NCBI GenBank assembly: GCA_035415725.1
Contig: DAOOGN010000041.1
Span: 1-33,386, forward strand
Direction: 5' to 3'
DNA length: 33,386 nt
Source: DSWT01 sp035415725
Lineage (GTDB): Bacteria > Chloroflexota > Anaerolineae > B4-G1 > SLSP01
Part shown: one piece after another, positions 7,222 through 16,559 of the stretch
Layout of the letters: every line of letters starts with the position of its first letter
Position numbering within the stretch: the stretch's first letter is position 1
Program-made: the position numbers and the translations under genes
The notes under the pieces: model-generated
Database searches by the model: none
Told to the model about the DNA's origin: nothing
What the model saw: the letters and a program-made list of their open reading frames with translations, nothing else

Positions 7222-8499
7222 TCACGCTTTCACAAGGTCAAGGTACAGGCGCTGGACAAGCGCATGTTTATGCGTCCAGGTATGGTGGGTATAGACCTTC
7301 TGCTCACCATGCGCTCCCATCGCCGCTCGCGTCTCGGGATGATCGGCGAGGAAGGCGATAGTATCCGCCAGGGCCGATACATCGCCGAACGGCACAAGGC
7401 AGCCATCCTCACCATCAGCAATCACGTCGGTGACCCCCCATGTGCGCGCACCTATGACGGGCTTCCGGTACAGCCATGCCTCCAGGTAGACGATGCCGAA
7501 GGAATCCGTGCGCGAGGGTAGCGCAAAGATGTCAGCGGCGGCCAGTGCGTCACGCTTTTCCTCCTCGCTCACCGGGCCAAGCACATGGATACGCTCACGA
7601 TCAAGGGCAGGGAGATGCTCCATGTAATGAGCAAATGGCGTCAACAACGCACCGGCCAAAACCAGTTCCACAGCGCGCCCCTGTCTCCACAAACGGCGTA
7701 TGGCTTCGACCACGTGAACGGTCCCTTTATCATACGCCATCGCCGAGAGCGCCAGCACCAGCGGCGTCAGCGGCGGGATATGGTGACGTTGGCGGAAACG
7801 TTGGGCGTCTCCGCCAAGCACATCGGTGGGGGTGACGCCCGGCCCGATGACCAGAGCGCGCTCGGAGGGCAGCCCGCGTTTTACATAAAAGTCGCGCTCG
7901 GTCGGTGTCTGTGCGACCAACATGTCGCTGCGGAGGACTAAGTCCACTTGATGGCGCATCGTGTAAAAGCGCCCCAAAGCATCCTCCCCAGGTTGAAGGC
8001 CGGCGCCTAGATGCGTCAGCGGATAGATAACAAACGGGACGCCCCGTCGCCGTGCAAAATGCCAGCCGGCTTCGAGCAGCGGCTCGAAACAGATATTCAT
8101 CCCCGCAACCAGGTCGAAGGTTGCATCGGTCGTCTGCAACCAGCGCCACAGGTCAGGAACCCAGGGGGTAAAGCGCGACAGCCACGTCAGCAAAGCGACG
8201 GGCAAGGGATGTGCCATCGAAAGCAGCCACAGTAAGCGGCGGATGCCGGGATAGGTCATGGTAGGCACAGGGAGGTGGCGCACCGGGAAACGCAGGATGC
8301 GGACGCCATCCTGCCGCGCTTCGTGCTCCACAACCCGGCGGCAGCGGGGATTCCAGAAAAGCTCGAAGTCCAGGGCGTCAGTTGTCGCTACCGTCACTTC
8401 GTGACCCTGCGCCGCGAGATAAGCGGAGATGGCGCCGAAATGGACTTCGGCGCCGCCGCGAACGGGCCAGTAACGCTGGATGATGTGAAGGATGCGCAT
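7222..8499 (-). CDS. Glycosyltransferase family 4
   Basis: This 425-residue GT-B enzyme has the N-terminal YWPVRGGAEVH (10-20) and the donor-domain strand LVLALSAMAYDKGTVHVVEA (247-266). Its EX7E position reads DSFGIVYLE, so the first acidic residue is Asp332 rather than Glu and the second is Glu340. This Asp variant is tolerated in some GT4 subfamilies. The ATG at 8499 overlaps the stop of the FG-GAP gene (TAATG), so translation is probably coupled. The gene is GC-rich compared with the FG-GAP and GT-C genes upstream. Sugar and acceptor unknown. Confidence 0.92.
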   Translation of the reverse strand: MRILHIIQRYWPVRGGAEVHFGAISAYLAAQGHEVTVATTDALDFELFWNPRCRRVVEHEARQDGVRILRFPVRHLPVPTMTYPGIRRLLWLLSMAHPLPVALLTWLSRFTPWVPDLWRWLQTTDATFDLVAGMNICFEPLLEAGWHFARRRGVPFVIYPLTHLGAGLQPGEDALGRFYTMRHQVDLVLRSDMLVAQTPTERDFYVKRGLPSERALVIGPGVTPTDVLGGDAQRFRQRHHIPPLTPLVLALSAMAYDKGTVHVVEAIRRLWRQGRAVELVLAGALLTPFAHYMEHLPALDRERIHVLGPVSEEEKRDALAAADIFALPSRTDSFGIVYLEAWLYRKPVIGARTWGVTDVIADGEDGCLVPFGDVSALADTIAFLADHPETRAAMGAHGEQKVYTHHTWTHKHALVQRLYLDLVKA

Positions 8500-10487
8500 T
8501 ACTTTGACAGTGATGAACGTAAAACGAAGGGCAGGTATGTGTGGTATACATGACCGACATAGAGAGTTACGGGAACGGAAGCCGGACTGCCCAACACAGG
8601 AGTACCACCACCGACTGTACCCGTAAACACAATCGTTCCTAAGGAATGGGTACCCGTTTGATAAGAAGTTGTAGTTATTACAACGTTTACAGAAACGATA
8701 GAAGAAGTAGAAATCATCCCATCTGAAGGAATTACTTGTACGTCAACAGGTTTGGAAGTGATTCCCCATGTTACAGGAACATCACCAGAATAACGCAGGT
8801 ATAAGTTGGACCCTTCAGCGCTGGCCCTGCCATATTCGTGCAACACATACAGCGATGTCGGCACGACATTCATCTGAGGCAAAGGAGGGAAATGCCCGGT
8901 ATTCTGGGGGTCGTGATGGAACATAGGCCAGGGCATGCGACTACCGCCCGATGCGTTTGATTCAAAACGCCACAAATGGCCACTTTGAGGGCTGAAATAA
9001 TTACTGCCGCCAATCCATATTTCCTGATATCCATCACCATCCGTATCTCCCAGAGCCGGTGAACCCCATATCGTCCATTGCGTGTTCAAACGGTCCTGGA
9101 ATGAGCCATCAGCATGGTAAACCTGTACATCCCAAAGCATCGAAAAACAGATTTCTACACTGCCATCGCTATCCACATCGCCTATAGTAGGAGAGGAAAA
9201 AACCGGCGCGTCATTCCCTTGAGCGTTTTTAGGAGAAACCGGCCACCCCTGCACCTGTTGTCCGTTGTGATGCCATGCATACACACTACCGGCGCCGGGT
9301 ATACTATCATTGCTCAGGTCAGGATGTCCTGTACCAATAACAATTTCCAGATCATTGTCATCATCCAAATCCGCGAGAGCAGGCGAACTAAATCCAGGAT
9401 AGTCAGTGGATTGAGGCCAACCCGGATAAAAGGGCAATTTCGCAGGGTTGGAATAAGTCAACGAATTGTCAAATACTTTCCCGGTATCAAAAATGTAAAC
9501 GTAGGGTTGCTCTGTCCGACCGTGGGCATTCCACCAATACCAACCCGTGCCAGAGACAATCTCCAAACTGCCATCTCGATCCAAGTCCCCGACAACAGGG
9601 GCGGCATAAATCGTCTCTGGAAGATAGCGGCGTACTAAAACGTTGCCGCTTCTATCGAAGATGTACAAGAATCCACCATCTTGCGTATACATTCCGTCGG
9701 GCAAATATCCCCCACCGGTGATATCGGCTCCTATAATGATCTCCTTATATCCGTCTCTGTTCAGGTCAGCACAAGCCGCAGTGGACCAAATGCTGTCAGC
9801 ATTATAATAACCGGGACCCGGGAATCCAGCCGGCAAGTTAGACCACAATGAGTGGCCTTGATAATCTAACAAATAGATCCGCTGGTCCCATCCTCCAAAT
9901 ATGATCTCTGCATAGCTGTCATTGTTCACATCGCACAAAGTAGGAGATGAGAAAATGCCATCTTGATATCCATCCTTATTGTGATCCTGCGAATCGAAAT
10001 GCCACAGAAGGTCCCCGGCGCGATTGTAGGCCATAACGCCTCCCTGATGAGCAGTATCATACACATCACCACCTGTGCTGACTACGATTTCCGGTTGCCC
10101 ATCAGCATTGATGTCACCGACGGCCGGTGCAGAGTTAATCGGAGCGCCAACATCTCGGGCCCATAGCTGCGTTCCATCCCCCCTATATACAGTCACAACA
10201 ACCGTTTGATCATACGTGCATGTCCCCTGCTGGTTTGCCCGACAAGTTGTCGTCCCTATGAGAACCTCAGGGATTCCATCGCCAGTTATATCGGCCAACG
10301 TAGGGGAAGATTTATCCACGACGCCGCCAGGCAAACTATACGCAGAAGAGGAGAAGTCGGCAACAGCCTCCGGCAATGGCGGCCAAGCACAGGAAAACGC
10401 CGAGGAAACCGGCCGCATCATCGCTATAGACAGACCAAGTAATACTAAAATCAAAGTTTGAAGCCGCTTCATAGATACACTTCCCAT
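8499..10487 (-). CDS. Secreted FG-GAP/VCBS beta-propeller protein
   Basis: The 662-residue protein has an N-terminal signal peptide (Lys-Arg, then LILVLLGLSIAMM, likely cut near residue 30). Eight repeats of the pattern SSPxxxDxxxDGxxExxxG lie between about residues 60 and 510, for example SSPTLADITGDGIPEVLIG and SAPAVGDINADGQPEIVVS. The D-x-D-x-D-G acids form calcium loops of a beta-propeller, as in integrin-like and polysaccharide-binding surface proteins. A beta-sandwich-like C-terminal region ends in HTYLPFVLRSSLSK, resembling the 'YLPLVxR' tail of many Chloroflexota secreted proteins. Starts at 10487 (AGGGG five nt upstream) and at 10472 (GGAAG upstream) are both plausible. Its place among glycosyltransferases suggests a glycan-binding or glycosylated surface protein. 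Confidence 0.88.
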   Translation of the reverse strand: MGSVSMKRLQTLILVLLGLSIAMMRPVSSAFSCAWPPLPEAVADFSSSAYSLPGGVVDKSSPTLADITGDGIPEVLIGTTTCRANQQGTCTYDQTVVVTVYRGDGTQLWARDVGAPINSAPAVGDINADGQPEIVVSTGGDVYDTAHQGGVMAYNRAGDLLWHFDSQDHNKDGYQDGIFSSPTLCDVNNDSYAEIIFGGWDQRIYLLDYQGHSLWSNLPAGFPGPGYYNADSIWSTAACADLNRDGYKEIIIGADITGGGYLPDGMYTQDGGFLYIFDRSGNVLVRRYLPETIYAAPVVGDLDRDGSLEIVSGTGWYWWNAHGRTEQPYVYIFDTGKVFDNSLTYSNPAKLPFYPGWPQSTDYPGFSSPALADLDDDNDLEIVIGTGHPDLSNDSIPGAGSVYAWHHNGQQVQGWPVSPKNAQGNDAPVFSSPTIGDVDSDGSVEICFSMLWDVQVYHADGSFQDRLNTQWTIWGSPALGDTDGDGYQEIWIGGSNYFSPQSGHLWRFESNASGGSRMPWPMFHHDPQNTGHFPPLPQMNVVPTSLYVLHEYGRASAEGSNLYLRYSGDVPVTWGITSKPVDVQVIPSDGMISTSSIVSVNVVITTTSYQTGTHSLGTIVFTGTVGGGTPVLGSPASVPVTLYVGHVYHTYLPFVLRSSLSK

Positions 10488-10547
10488 AGCTGCCCCTAAA
10501 GAAAATGAAGGAAATATGTGTTTGTCATCACCCCAGAATCCAGACGG

Positions 10548-12755
10548 TCACTTGCTTATCTCTAATTTGACAAAGCCTACTCCCAGCAGACGGAAATCAA
10601 CATTCTGTCCCTCTGTAACCTCGGCTGGAGTTAAAGCATAAGCATATTCAAAGGTGATTTGATTCCACCCCATGGCGATAAGGGAAGCAGGGATGAGCAA
10701 GTCTACTTCCATAGTCTCGCAATTTTCCCATTGATAACTGGATACACTCTCGCCATTGACCTTAACTGTCAGTTGCTGATGCTGATAGGGCGCACAAAGC
10801 GGGAAAGCTTCAAATTTCAAATGATGATCCTGCCGTGTAGTCGCTAACCATTCCAATTCAGACACCGGCCCTTCCGACCAAATACCCCAAGGCTCCGGCA
10901 CCGACCACCCTGCCCGCAAAATTACATTGAAGGGGGAAACAGGTTTATTTACTTCAGCCACGCAAATTGAATACGGCCAAGGCGAATCTCCTGCCACAGG
11001 ATCAAAACAGCCTACCTGATGAAATGCCGGGTTCTCGGCAATCATGTCCCACATTTTTTGTGCTTGATCCTTGTTGCCGCGGAAATGAAGGAAAAGGTAT
11101 CGAATGTGATATTGCCACAAGAGATCGCCAGTTTGAGGTCGCGCTAGTGCCTCTCCTTCCGGCAAAAAAATTTCCCACAGGCGAAAGGTATGCTCGGGCC
11201 AAAATGATCCAACACCGGCAGCCGTCGGGACTCCATGCAACAAGGTCGCTATAGGTATACTTCCTTCAATAGACACGGTCGGAGGTTCCATATCCAAAAT
11301 GCCCTCGCCGGTTTCTAGAGGTTGGGCCATCAACCACGTATATGCTGGATGAAGCTGAAAGGCAACCGGCCTGCCACTATTTGTAGGAGATGGGAGAACC
11401 TCTATCACCCAGAACAAAGCCAGTAAGATACGAGCCGAGGCAGGCAATTTCTGCAAAGCCATCGCGGCCAGCGTCACAGCTCCTAACATACCCACCAAAG
11501 CATAGCGGGACATTACACGGGCCGATTCCCAGAACGGGACAAAAATCGATAGCACCAAACTGGGTAAGGGGATGCCAGAATGAAAATCAGGATAAGGCAA
11601 TACGGTCGGGAAGAATTCTGGTTTGAGGGCATGACCTACTCTCCAAAGAATCTCGTTAAACAGCGAATTGCCAGAAAGTTGAACCGGTTGACCATTCCAC
11701 TTAAGCAACAATCCCAGAGATAAAACTAGGCTGATTACAGTCAACCCAACCAGACCCCAGCAATATGATTTTTCCCTCGACAGCCAGAAAAATTCCAGCA
11801 AGGCTAAGCCGCAAGTGATGAACCCCAAATTAAACACACCTGATTCATCTCTGGGTCCTGTATATATGGTTCTGGCAATTTGGCTGAGGGTTTTCAATGG
11901 ATGATTTATCGAAGGCACAAAAAGGCTATTCAGACTGGCTCCCCAGGCCAAATCGTGGGCAATTCCAAACTGGTGCGTTTGATCCACGGAACTTCCCAAC
12001 CAATAGGGAACAATAGTCGGAGAAGCAATGACAAACGCGATCATTCCAACCACAAAAACTCCACGTAGGCACTTGATATGGAAAAGGTTCTTACCTAAAA
12101 GTAGAAAAACCAACCCGCCCAAAAAGATGCTATAGAGTGAGAAGTTGATCATCAGTCCCCAGATCAACCCAATTCGCCAGACGGCTTTCCCTTCCGGCCA
12201 TCGAGTTCTACGTCGGGTGGTCTCTATGGCCCAAGCTAGCCAGGGCAACAGACTTGAAGCCCACAATATATTCAGATGGCCACCGATGCGTAGCCACCGC
12301 ATGTGTACAAAGGTGAAAGCAAGTGCGGCAAATGTGGCCGAAAACCGGGAGGCAAACAAACGCACAAACCGAAATGTCCCTGAAAATGAAATCACAAACG
12401 CCGTGACGACCAAAAAATTATATGCAAACGCGACTCCGGCCAGCTTATATATAGGCAAAGCGAGAAGAAAGAAAACCGGTGTATGCGCCAATGTCGCCGT
12501 ATGCCAGCCTAAAGGGTGAAAGAGCAAAGGGGTAAACAGCGGAGAAGTATGTTGCACAAAAAGAGCCTTATAGTAATGCTGGATGCCCCATATAACTTCC
12601 AGGGCATCGCTATAAGCAGGGATAGTCGCAAAAGGATTCCGGAGCCGCCATCCCCAAGCAAAGACTGCCCAGAAACATACCCAGGGGAAAAGCCGGCTAA
12701 TGACCGGCTGAACAGCGAGAAAAACACTTGTATGGACTTTTCTGACGTATTCCAT
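10548..12755 (-). CDS. GT-C type membrane glycosyltransferase-like protein
   Basis: The 735-residue protein has around ten to twelve hydrophobic segments in the first ~470 residues and a soluble C-terminal region of ~260 residues that looks beta-rich. An acidic residue in the first extracytoplasmic loop (PAYSDALEVIW, Asp50) is placed like the catalytic or metal-binding Asp of GT-C enzymes, which use polyprenyl-phosphate sugars. It probably adds a sugar outside the membrane, to a lipid-linked glycan or a surface protein. An in-frame TAG nine nt upstream fixes ATG 12755 as the earliest ATG; GGAGG lies about 16 nt away, too far to be ideal. The gene is near 48% GC in a sampled line. Confidence 0.75.
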   Translation of the reverse strand: MEYVRKVHTSVFLAVQPVISRLFPWVCFWAVFAWGWRLRNPFATIPAYSDALEVIWGIQHYYKALFVQHTSPLFTPLLFHPLGWHTATLAHTPVFFLLALPIYKLAGVAFAYNFLVVTAFVISFSGTFRFVRLFASRFSATFAALAFTFVHMRWLRIGGHLNILWASSLLPWLAWAIETTRRRTRWPEGKAVWRIGLIWGLMINFSLYSIFLGGLVFLLLGKNLFHIKCLRGVFVVGMIAFVIASPTIVPYWLGSSVDQTHQFGIAHDLAWGASLNSLFVPSINHPLKTLSQIARTIYTGPRDESGVFNLGFITCGLALLEFFWLSREKSYCWGLVGLTVISLVLSLGLLLKWNGQPVQLSGNSLFNEILWRVGHALKPEFFPTVLPYPDFHSGIPLPSLVLSIFVPFWESARVMSRYALVGMLGAVTLAAMALQKLPASARILLALFWVIEVLPSPTNSGRPVAFQLHPAYTWLMAQPLETGEGILDMEPPTVSIEGSIPIATLLHGVPTAAGVGSFWPEHTFRLWEIFLPEGEALARPQTGDLLWQYHIRYLFLHFRGNKDQAQKMWDMIAENPAFHQVGCFDPVAGDSPWPYSICVAEVNKPVSPFNVILRAGWSVPEPWGIWSEGPVSELEWLATTRQDHHLKFEAFPLCAPYQHQQLTVKVNGESVSSYQWENCETMEVDLLIPASLIAMGWNQITFEYAYALTPAEVTEGQNVDFRLLGVGFVKLEISK

Positions 12756-12786
12756 ATCGATCTAAATGCATCCTCCGACACTCCAC

Positions 12787-13812
12787 CTACTGGATTGGCT
12801 TAAGCGCTCGTATAAGAAGGTTGCCGCCATTCAAGTACAAAGCCAGAGAGCTTCGCCATCTAGCCGGCATCATAAGAGTCAGACTGAATAGAAGCCAGAC
12901 TGATGGTTTGTAGCGTGTCCTAACCTCACGAAAAGCATTGTGGCGAATGGCTTTTACCCAGGCCTTGACCTCAGATGATGAAGTATGCCAAGTTTCAAAA
13001 GTGTCAATACTGATACATTCAAATCCAGCCCTATGAGTACTCTGCCAGTATTCAGCTACTTTTGGACGACGCTCAGTAATTCCTACCCGGGTTTCCTTCA
13101 AAGTCGACTGTATCTCGTGCTCTTTGTTGCAGAAAAAAATAGACGGTTCACCAGCAGCAATAAAGCGCCCGCCCGGTTTTAGCACGCGGTAAATCTGTGC
13201 CAAGACGGGATCAAAGCTATTGAAGTGATGTAAAGCACCACATAAAAACACAACATCAAACTGATTAGAGAAAAAGGGTAAGTGCTCCCCCTCGGCAAGG
13301 ACAGGTTCAAAATACACTCCTGCATTATTCATAATTGCCCAAGATCGTCCTAGTCCATACCATTCATCCGCTACTATGTCAATGGCAATAACTTCGCACC
13401 CCTTTTCCGCAAAGTAGCGCGAAGCCCACCCCTGCCCGGCGCCTATCTCAAGAATGACCTCTTTCCCGGTCAAATTCATTTCCTGCAGTGACATATCGAA
13501 CATACGGGCGACGTCAGTCCATATACCGCCCACGTAAGGAAGCCTGAAACTATCCTCAAGGGTTGGTCGATCATACATGCCCAATTCCTGCCACAAATTC
13601 ACCCACCCTTCCATCTCTTGCGTCTGCGGTGTCGTTAAATATTTAGGAAGCAGGTGTGGCATTCCATTCTGTATGCAATAAGGTTGCTGACAAGAAGGAC
13701 AGTATAAAACCCCCTCGAGAATGCGCTCTTCCTCCAGACGCTTAACTTCCTGCAGGGTGAGTGCGTTGCCACATGTTGGGCACGATATTCTGTCTAACAA
13801 TGCATGTCTCAT
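12787..13812 (-). CDS. Zinc-ribbon class I SAM-dependent methyltransferase
   Basis: The 341-residue protein begins with a Trm112-like zinc ribbon (Cys11-PT-Cys14 and Cys38-PS-Cys41). A Rossmann methyltransferase follows: motif I EVILEIGAGQG (about 118-128), an acidic end of beta2 (VIAIDIVADEW), CGALHHFNSFD and VLKPGGRF. Such fused enzymes often methylate sugars or lipid-linked glycans in polysaccharide clusters. I chose ATG 13812, eight nt past the stop of the GT4 upstream with GAGAG before it; the frame is open to an ATG at 13839, but that start has no ribosome-binding site and would overlap the GT4 gene by 20 bp. The acceptor is unknown. Confidence 0.87.
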   Translation of the reverse strand: MRHALLDRISCPTCGNALTLQEVKRLEEERILEGVLYCPSCQQPYCIQNGMPHLLPKYLTTPQTQEMEGWVNLWQELGMYDRPTLEDSFRLPYVGGIWTDVARMFDMSLQEMNLTGKEVILEIGAGQGWASRYFAEKGCEVIAIDIVADEWYGLGRSWAIMNNAGVYFEPVLAEGEHLPFFSNQFDVVFLCGALHHFNSFDPVLAQIYRVLKPGGRFIAAGEPSIFFCNKEHEIQSTLKETRVGITERRPKVAEYWQSTHRAGFECISIDTFETWHTSSSEVKAWVKAIRHNAFREVRTRYKPSVWLLFSLTLMMPARWRSSLALYLNGGNLLIRALKPIQ

Positions 13813-13819
13813 GGAACTC

Positions 13820-14905
13820 TCATCCCAGGGGAGAATCATCTAATACGGTATGCATTATTTCATTCCATTGTAATCGTACTTGAGGTTCAAGAAAGGTTTT
13901 TACCCTTTGACGTTGCTGTTTCACAATATGCTCACGTAATCTTGTATCAGTTACCAAAAGGCAAACTAACTCAGCAATGGCCTCATAATCCTTACGCAGC
14001 AGCAAGATGCCCGCCTCACCCAATGTATCTGCTACCGCTGTAGCTTTGTAAGCTAATACAGGTACTCCCAAATACATACTTTCAATCAACGGTTTACCGA
14101 ATCCCTCATGCTCACTCATAGAGACATATACATCAGCCAAACGATAATATGTGACTAAGTCACGCTGCGACACATGACCGGTCAACACAACCGCTTCACC
14201 GAGTCCAAGTTCCGTCGCCAATTCTCGAAGCCAGTCGGCATAGGTTGGCATCCAAGGATCCCCGACTAAAAAAAGGCGCGCCTCAGGGGAAATACGTCGC
14301 ACATAATACAACAACTGGATCAACTCTTCCTGACGCTTATTTGGCACCAAACGCCCCACGAACAGTAAATTAGGGCCTGTATCGCAGTAACGTGTATACA
14401 GCGTCATATCCGGTCCCATATCATACTGGGCAGAATCTAAAACAATGGGCAGGACGCCAGTTCGAAGATAACCGGCCTGCTGTAATTCAACTTCATTAAA
14501 AAGTGAATCAGCTAAGGCTAATACGGTCCGCTCACGTAAGCTTACAAGTTGCTCTCGTCCTCTTTGAAGCTGTTGGGTCAACCCCGGATCAAAAGGTTGG
14601 AAAAAAGCGGGTGGAGTAATGTTATGATAGATAAGCAAAAAACGTCTCTTAAGACTCAGTAGGTAATCCACAAGATCAGCACCAATACTGTGATGCAAGA
14701 TCACCAATTCTCCAGCCTGAGATGGCAAGTATTCGCTATAGAATCGCACTCTACCCTCCAACGCAGGATGAACACTCTCAGCATAGATCATGGCCTCAAA
14801 GCCAGCCTCGTTGAGCCAACGCTGCAACAAAAACGCATGATCTGTAATCGCATCACCTGGTGCAGCACCAACAATAAACTGGGGAAGAGCTTTATTTGTT
14901 TTCAA
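13820..14905 (-). CDS. Glycosyltransferase family 4 (TTG start)
   Basis: This 361-residue GT-B enzyme has the donor-domain segment NLLFVGRLVPNKRQEELIQL (about 179-198) and the EX7E motif EGFGKPLIE (Glu267, Glu275). The N-terminal domain is shorter than in many GT4s and carries LLIYHNITPP. No ATG is available at the 5' end. TTG at 14905 is preferred over TTG at 14935 because GGAGAGAG sits just before it; the gene then overlaps the preceding GT4 by 14 bp. It should add one sugar in the same glycan pathway as its neighbours. Donor and linkage unknown. Confidence 0.88.
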   Translation of the reverse strand: MKTNKALPQFIVGAAPGDAITDHAFLLQRWLNEAGFEAMIYAESVHPALEGRVRFYSEYLPSQAGELVILHHSIGADLVDYLLSLKRRFLLIYHNITPPAFFQPFDPGLTQQLQRGREQLVSLRERTVLALADSLFNEVELQQAGYLRTGVLPIVLDSAQYDMGPDMTLYTRYCDTGPNLLFVGRLVPNKRQEELIQLLYYVRRISPEARLFLVGDPWMPTYADWLRELATELGLGEAVVLTGHVSQRDLVTYYRLADVYVSMSEHEGFGKPLIESMYLGVPVLAYKATAVADTLGEAGILLLRKDYEAIAELVCLLVTDTRLREHIVKQQRQRVKTFLEPQVRLQWNEIMHTVLDDSPLG

Positions 14906-16064
14906 CCGGCTCTCTCCAGGATTGGTATAAGGCAAGAAAACGATTCACAACTGCCTCCCAGGTATAATTTTGGAGCACATAGTGGTGCCCATTTTCCCCC
15001 ATACGGGCACTCAGTTCAGGAGAGGCTCGGAATCTATCTAGCGCCAGTGCAAAATCCTCGTAACTGCGGAACCACAACCCCCCTCGACTACGTTGAACAT
15101 GCCCGCGCGTGACGGCGCAATCTTCATGAACCAATACCGGACGACCCGCTAGCCAGGCCTCCATAATTGTCAAAGAAAAACTCTCCAGTAATGAAGGTTG
15201 ACATAGAACCAAAGCTGCGCGGCAAAGTGCTGCTTTTAACTCCTCGGACACAAATCCTAGATAGTGAAAAGCAGGATGATCAGGAGGTTTTACCGGCCCG
15301 TCGCCAATGACGACCAAGCGAATTTCTCCGCTGGCCTGAAAATAGTGCTGCATATAATCATAAAGCACATGTAAGTTTTTACCTTCCTCCAGCCTACCAA
15401 TATAAAGAACAAACGTACCGGGTTGTTCTTGCTCCAGGGTAGCCGAGGCGTTTACAGATAGCGTGACTCCTTCTCCGAGTATAGCATGATGACGTGGCCT
15501 GATTCTCAAGCGCTGGAGGGCTAAATTGGCTTCCTCCGGCGAATTAAACATCACACCCCAGACACTTTCCAATAACAGACGCACAGGCTCCAAATACGCA
15601 TAGGGTTCATCATGCAAACAAGGCCAAAGTACGACCCGCTCCAAAGCAGACCAGGCGGCGTAATGGATAAGAGGCATGGTATAAGGTAAAGCGACAACGA
15701 CATCGAAATCAGCGCTATGACTCCTGGCATACTTATAAAGTGGGACACTGTGGGGTCCACTGGACAACCAGGAATAGGACTCCTCAGCAGTCAGAAAACC
15801 CTGAGTCGCTAAACGCACTTCCATTTCAGCCCAGCGCTCTTTTTCCCAATGGGTGATGGGAAATCTACGCACAGTGATCCCGGCATTATTTTCCACTCCT
15901 GGTGCGTAAAAGTTTTCCCAGGTATAGTGACTCTGAGCGCACGTTGTCCATACTTCTACTTCTTCCCCCTTTTGGGCAACAGTCTCGACAAAACCTCGGG
16001 CTTGCTTCTCGGCCCCACCTAACACTTGAAGACCATAACGAGGTGCTATAACAGCAATCCGCAT
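14892..16064 (-). CDS. Glycosyltransferase family 4
   Basis: This 390-residue GT-B enzyme begins MRIAVIAPRYGLQVLGGAEK, the typical acceptor-domain start of GT4 with the GGAE loop. The donor domain contains FVLYIGRLEEGKNLHVLYDY (218-237) and ESFSLTIME (Glu294, Glu302), an EX7E motif. It resembles the mannosyl- or glucosyltransferases of O-antigen-type clusters, but specificity cannot be read. ATG 16064 lies 2 bp after the stop of the coiled-coil gene, whose last codons supply GGAGGGG as ribosome-binding site. Confidence 0.92.
   Translation of the reverse strand: MRIAVIAPRYGLQVLGGAEKQARGFVETVAQKGEEVEVWTTCAQSHYTWENFYAPGVENNAGITVRRFPITHWEKERWAEMEVRLATQGFLTAEESYSWLSSGPHSVPLYKYARSHSADFDVVVALPYTMPLIHYAAWSALERVVLWPCLHDEPYAYLEPVRLLLESVWGVMFNSPEEANLALQRLRIRPRHHAILGEGVTLSVNASATLEQEQPGTFVLYIGRLEEGKNLHVLYDYMQHYFQASGEIRLVVIGDGPVKPPDHPAFHYLGFVSEELKAALCRAALVLCQPSLLESFSLTIMEAWLAGRPVLVHEDCAVTRGHVQRSRGGLWFRSYEDFALALDRFRASPELSARMGENGHHYVLQNYTWEAVVNRFLALYQSWREPVENK
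14910..14917 (-). promoter_or_regulatory. Ribosome-binding site that decides a TTG start
   Basis: On the minus strand GGAGAGAG ends 4 nt before TTG 14905; its GGAG core is 8 nt away. This strong site is the reason for choosing the second TTG codon of the GT4 gene over the one at 14935. Confidence 0.6.
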
Positions 16065-16066
16065 GA

Positions 16067-16549
16067 TTATTCCCCTCCGAGTCTTCGTACTTCCGCCTGT
16101 AACTCTCGAATTTGATGCTGCTGTTCCTGAATCTGAACCACCATACGGTTTAAAACACTAACGATATGACGGTTGACTGTCACTTGATGTTGAGCAAGGC
16201 GATTGACGTAAAAAAGCACCAGATTGTGAGCGTCGCGGCGAAGGCGATTCCACAATGAGCCTAAGAGGGGTACCCGAGTGTGCGGCGAAGGCGCCAGTAA
16301 AAGCTCTACGTCCAGCCGAGCGTAATACTCATTCGCGTGACGTAAGTGGTAATACAAATCCGAATCGTATTCTTCGTCCCGTGGCTCCCCAGGAAAGGAC
16401 GTGGCGCCAAAGGTAGGAAATGTTTGACTGGGATAACCCAAAACTTCTCGGCGCTGCTGGATACGTTCACGAATCTGTTCCATAATTTGAGCAGGGTCAA
16501 TTTCTGGATCGTGAATTTCAATCAGATTATCAAGCGTCTCTTCATCCAT
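16067..16549 (-). CDS. Small coiled-coil protein of the glycan cluster
   Basis: The 160-residue protein has no known enzyme motif. An acidic N-terminal half precedes RVPLLGSLWNRLRRD (about 99-113), an amphipathic stretch, LVLFYVNRLAQHQ, and a C-terminal coiled coil rich in Gln (VQIQEQQHQIRELQAEVRRL). The RVP(L/V)(L/V)GxL element recurs in the C-terminal tail of the GT2 encoded just upstream, so both may dock on the same membrane or partner surface. A scaffold or chain-length role is inference. ATG 16549, with GAGG eight nt upstream and 10 bp after the GT2 stop, is preferred over GTG 16591, which would overlap the GT2 gene. Confidence 0.75.
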   Translation of the reverse strand: MDEETLDNLIEIHDPEIDPAQIMEQIRERIQQRREVLGYPSQTFPTFGATSFPGEPRDEEYDSDLYYHLRHANEYYARLDVELLLAPSPHTRVPLLGSLWNRLRRDAHNLVLFYVNRLAQHQVTVNRHIVSVLNRMVVQIQEQQHQIRELQAEVRRLGGE

Positions 16550-16559
16550 ACTTTGTTCC

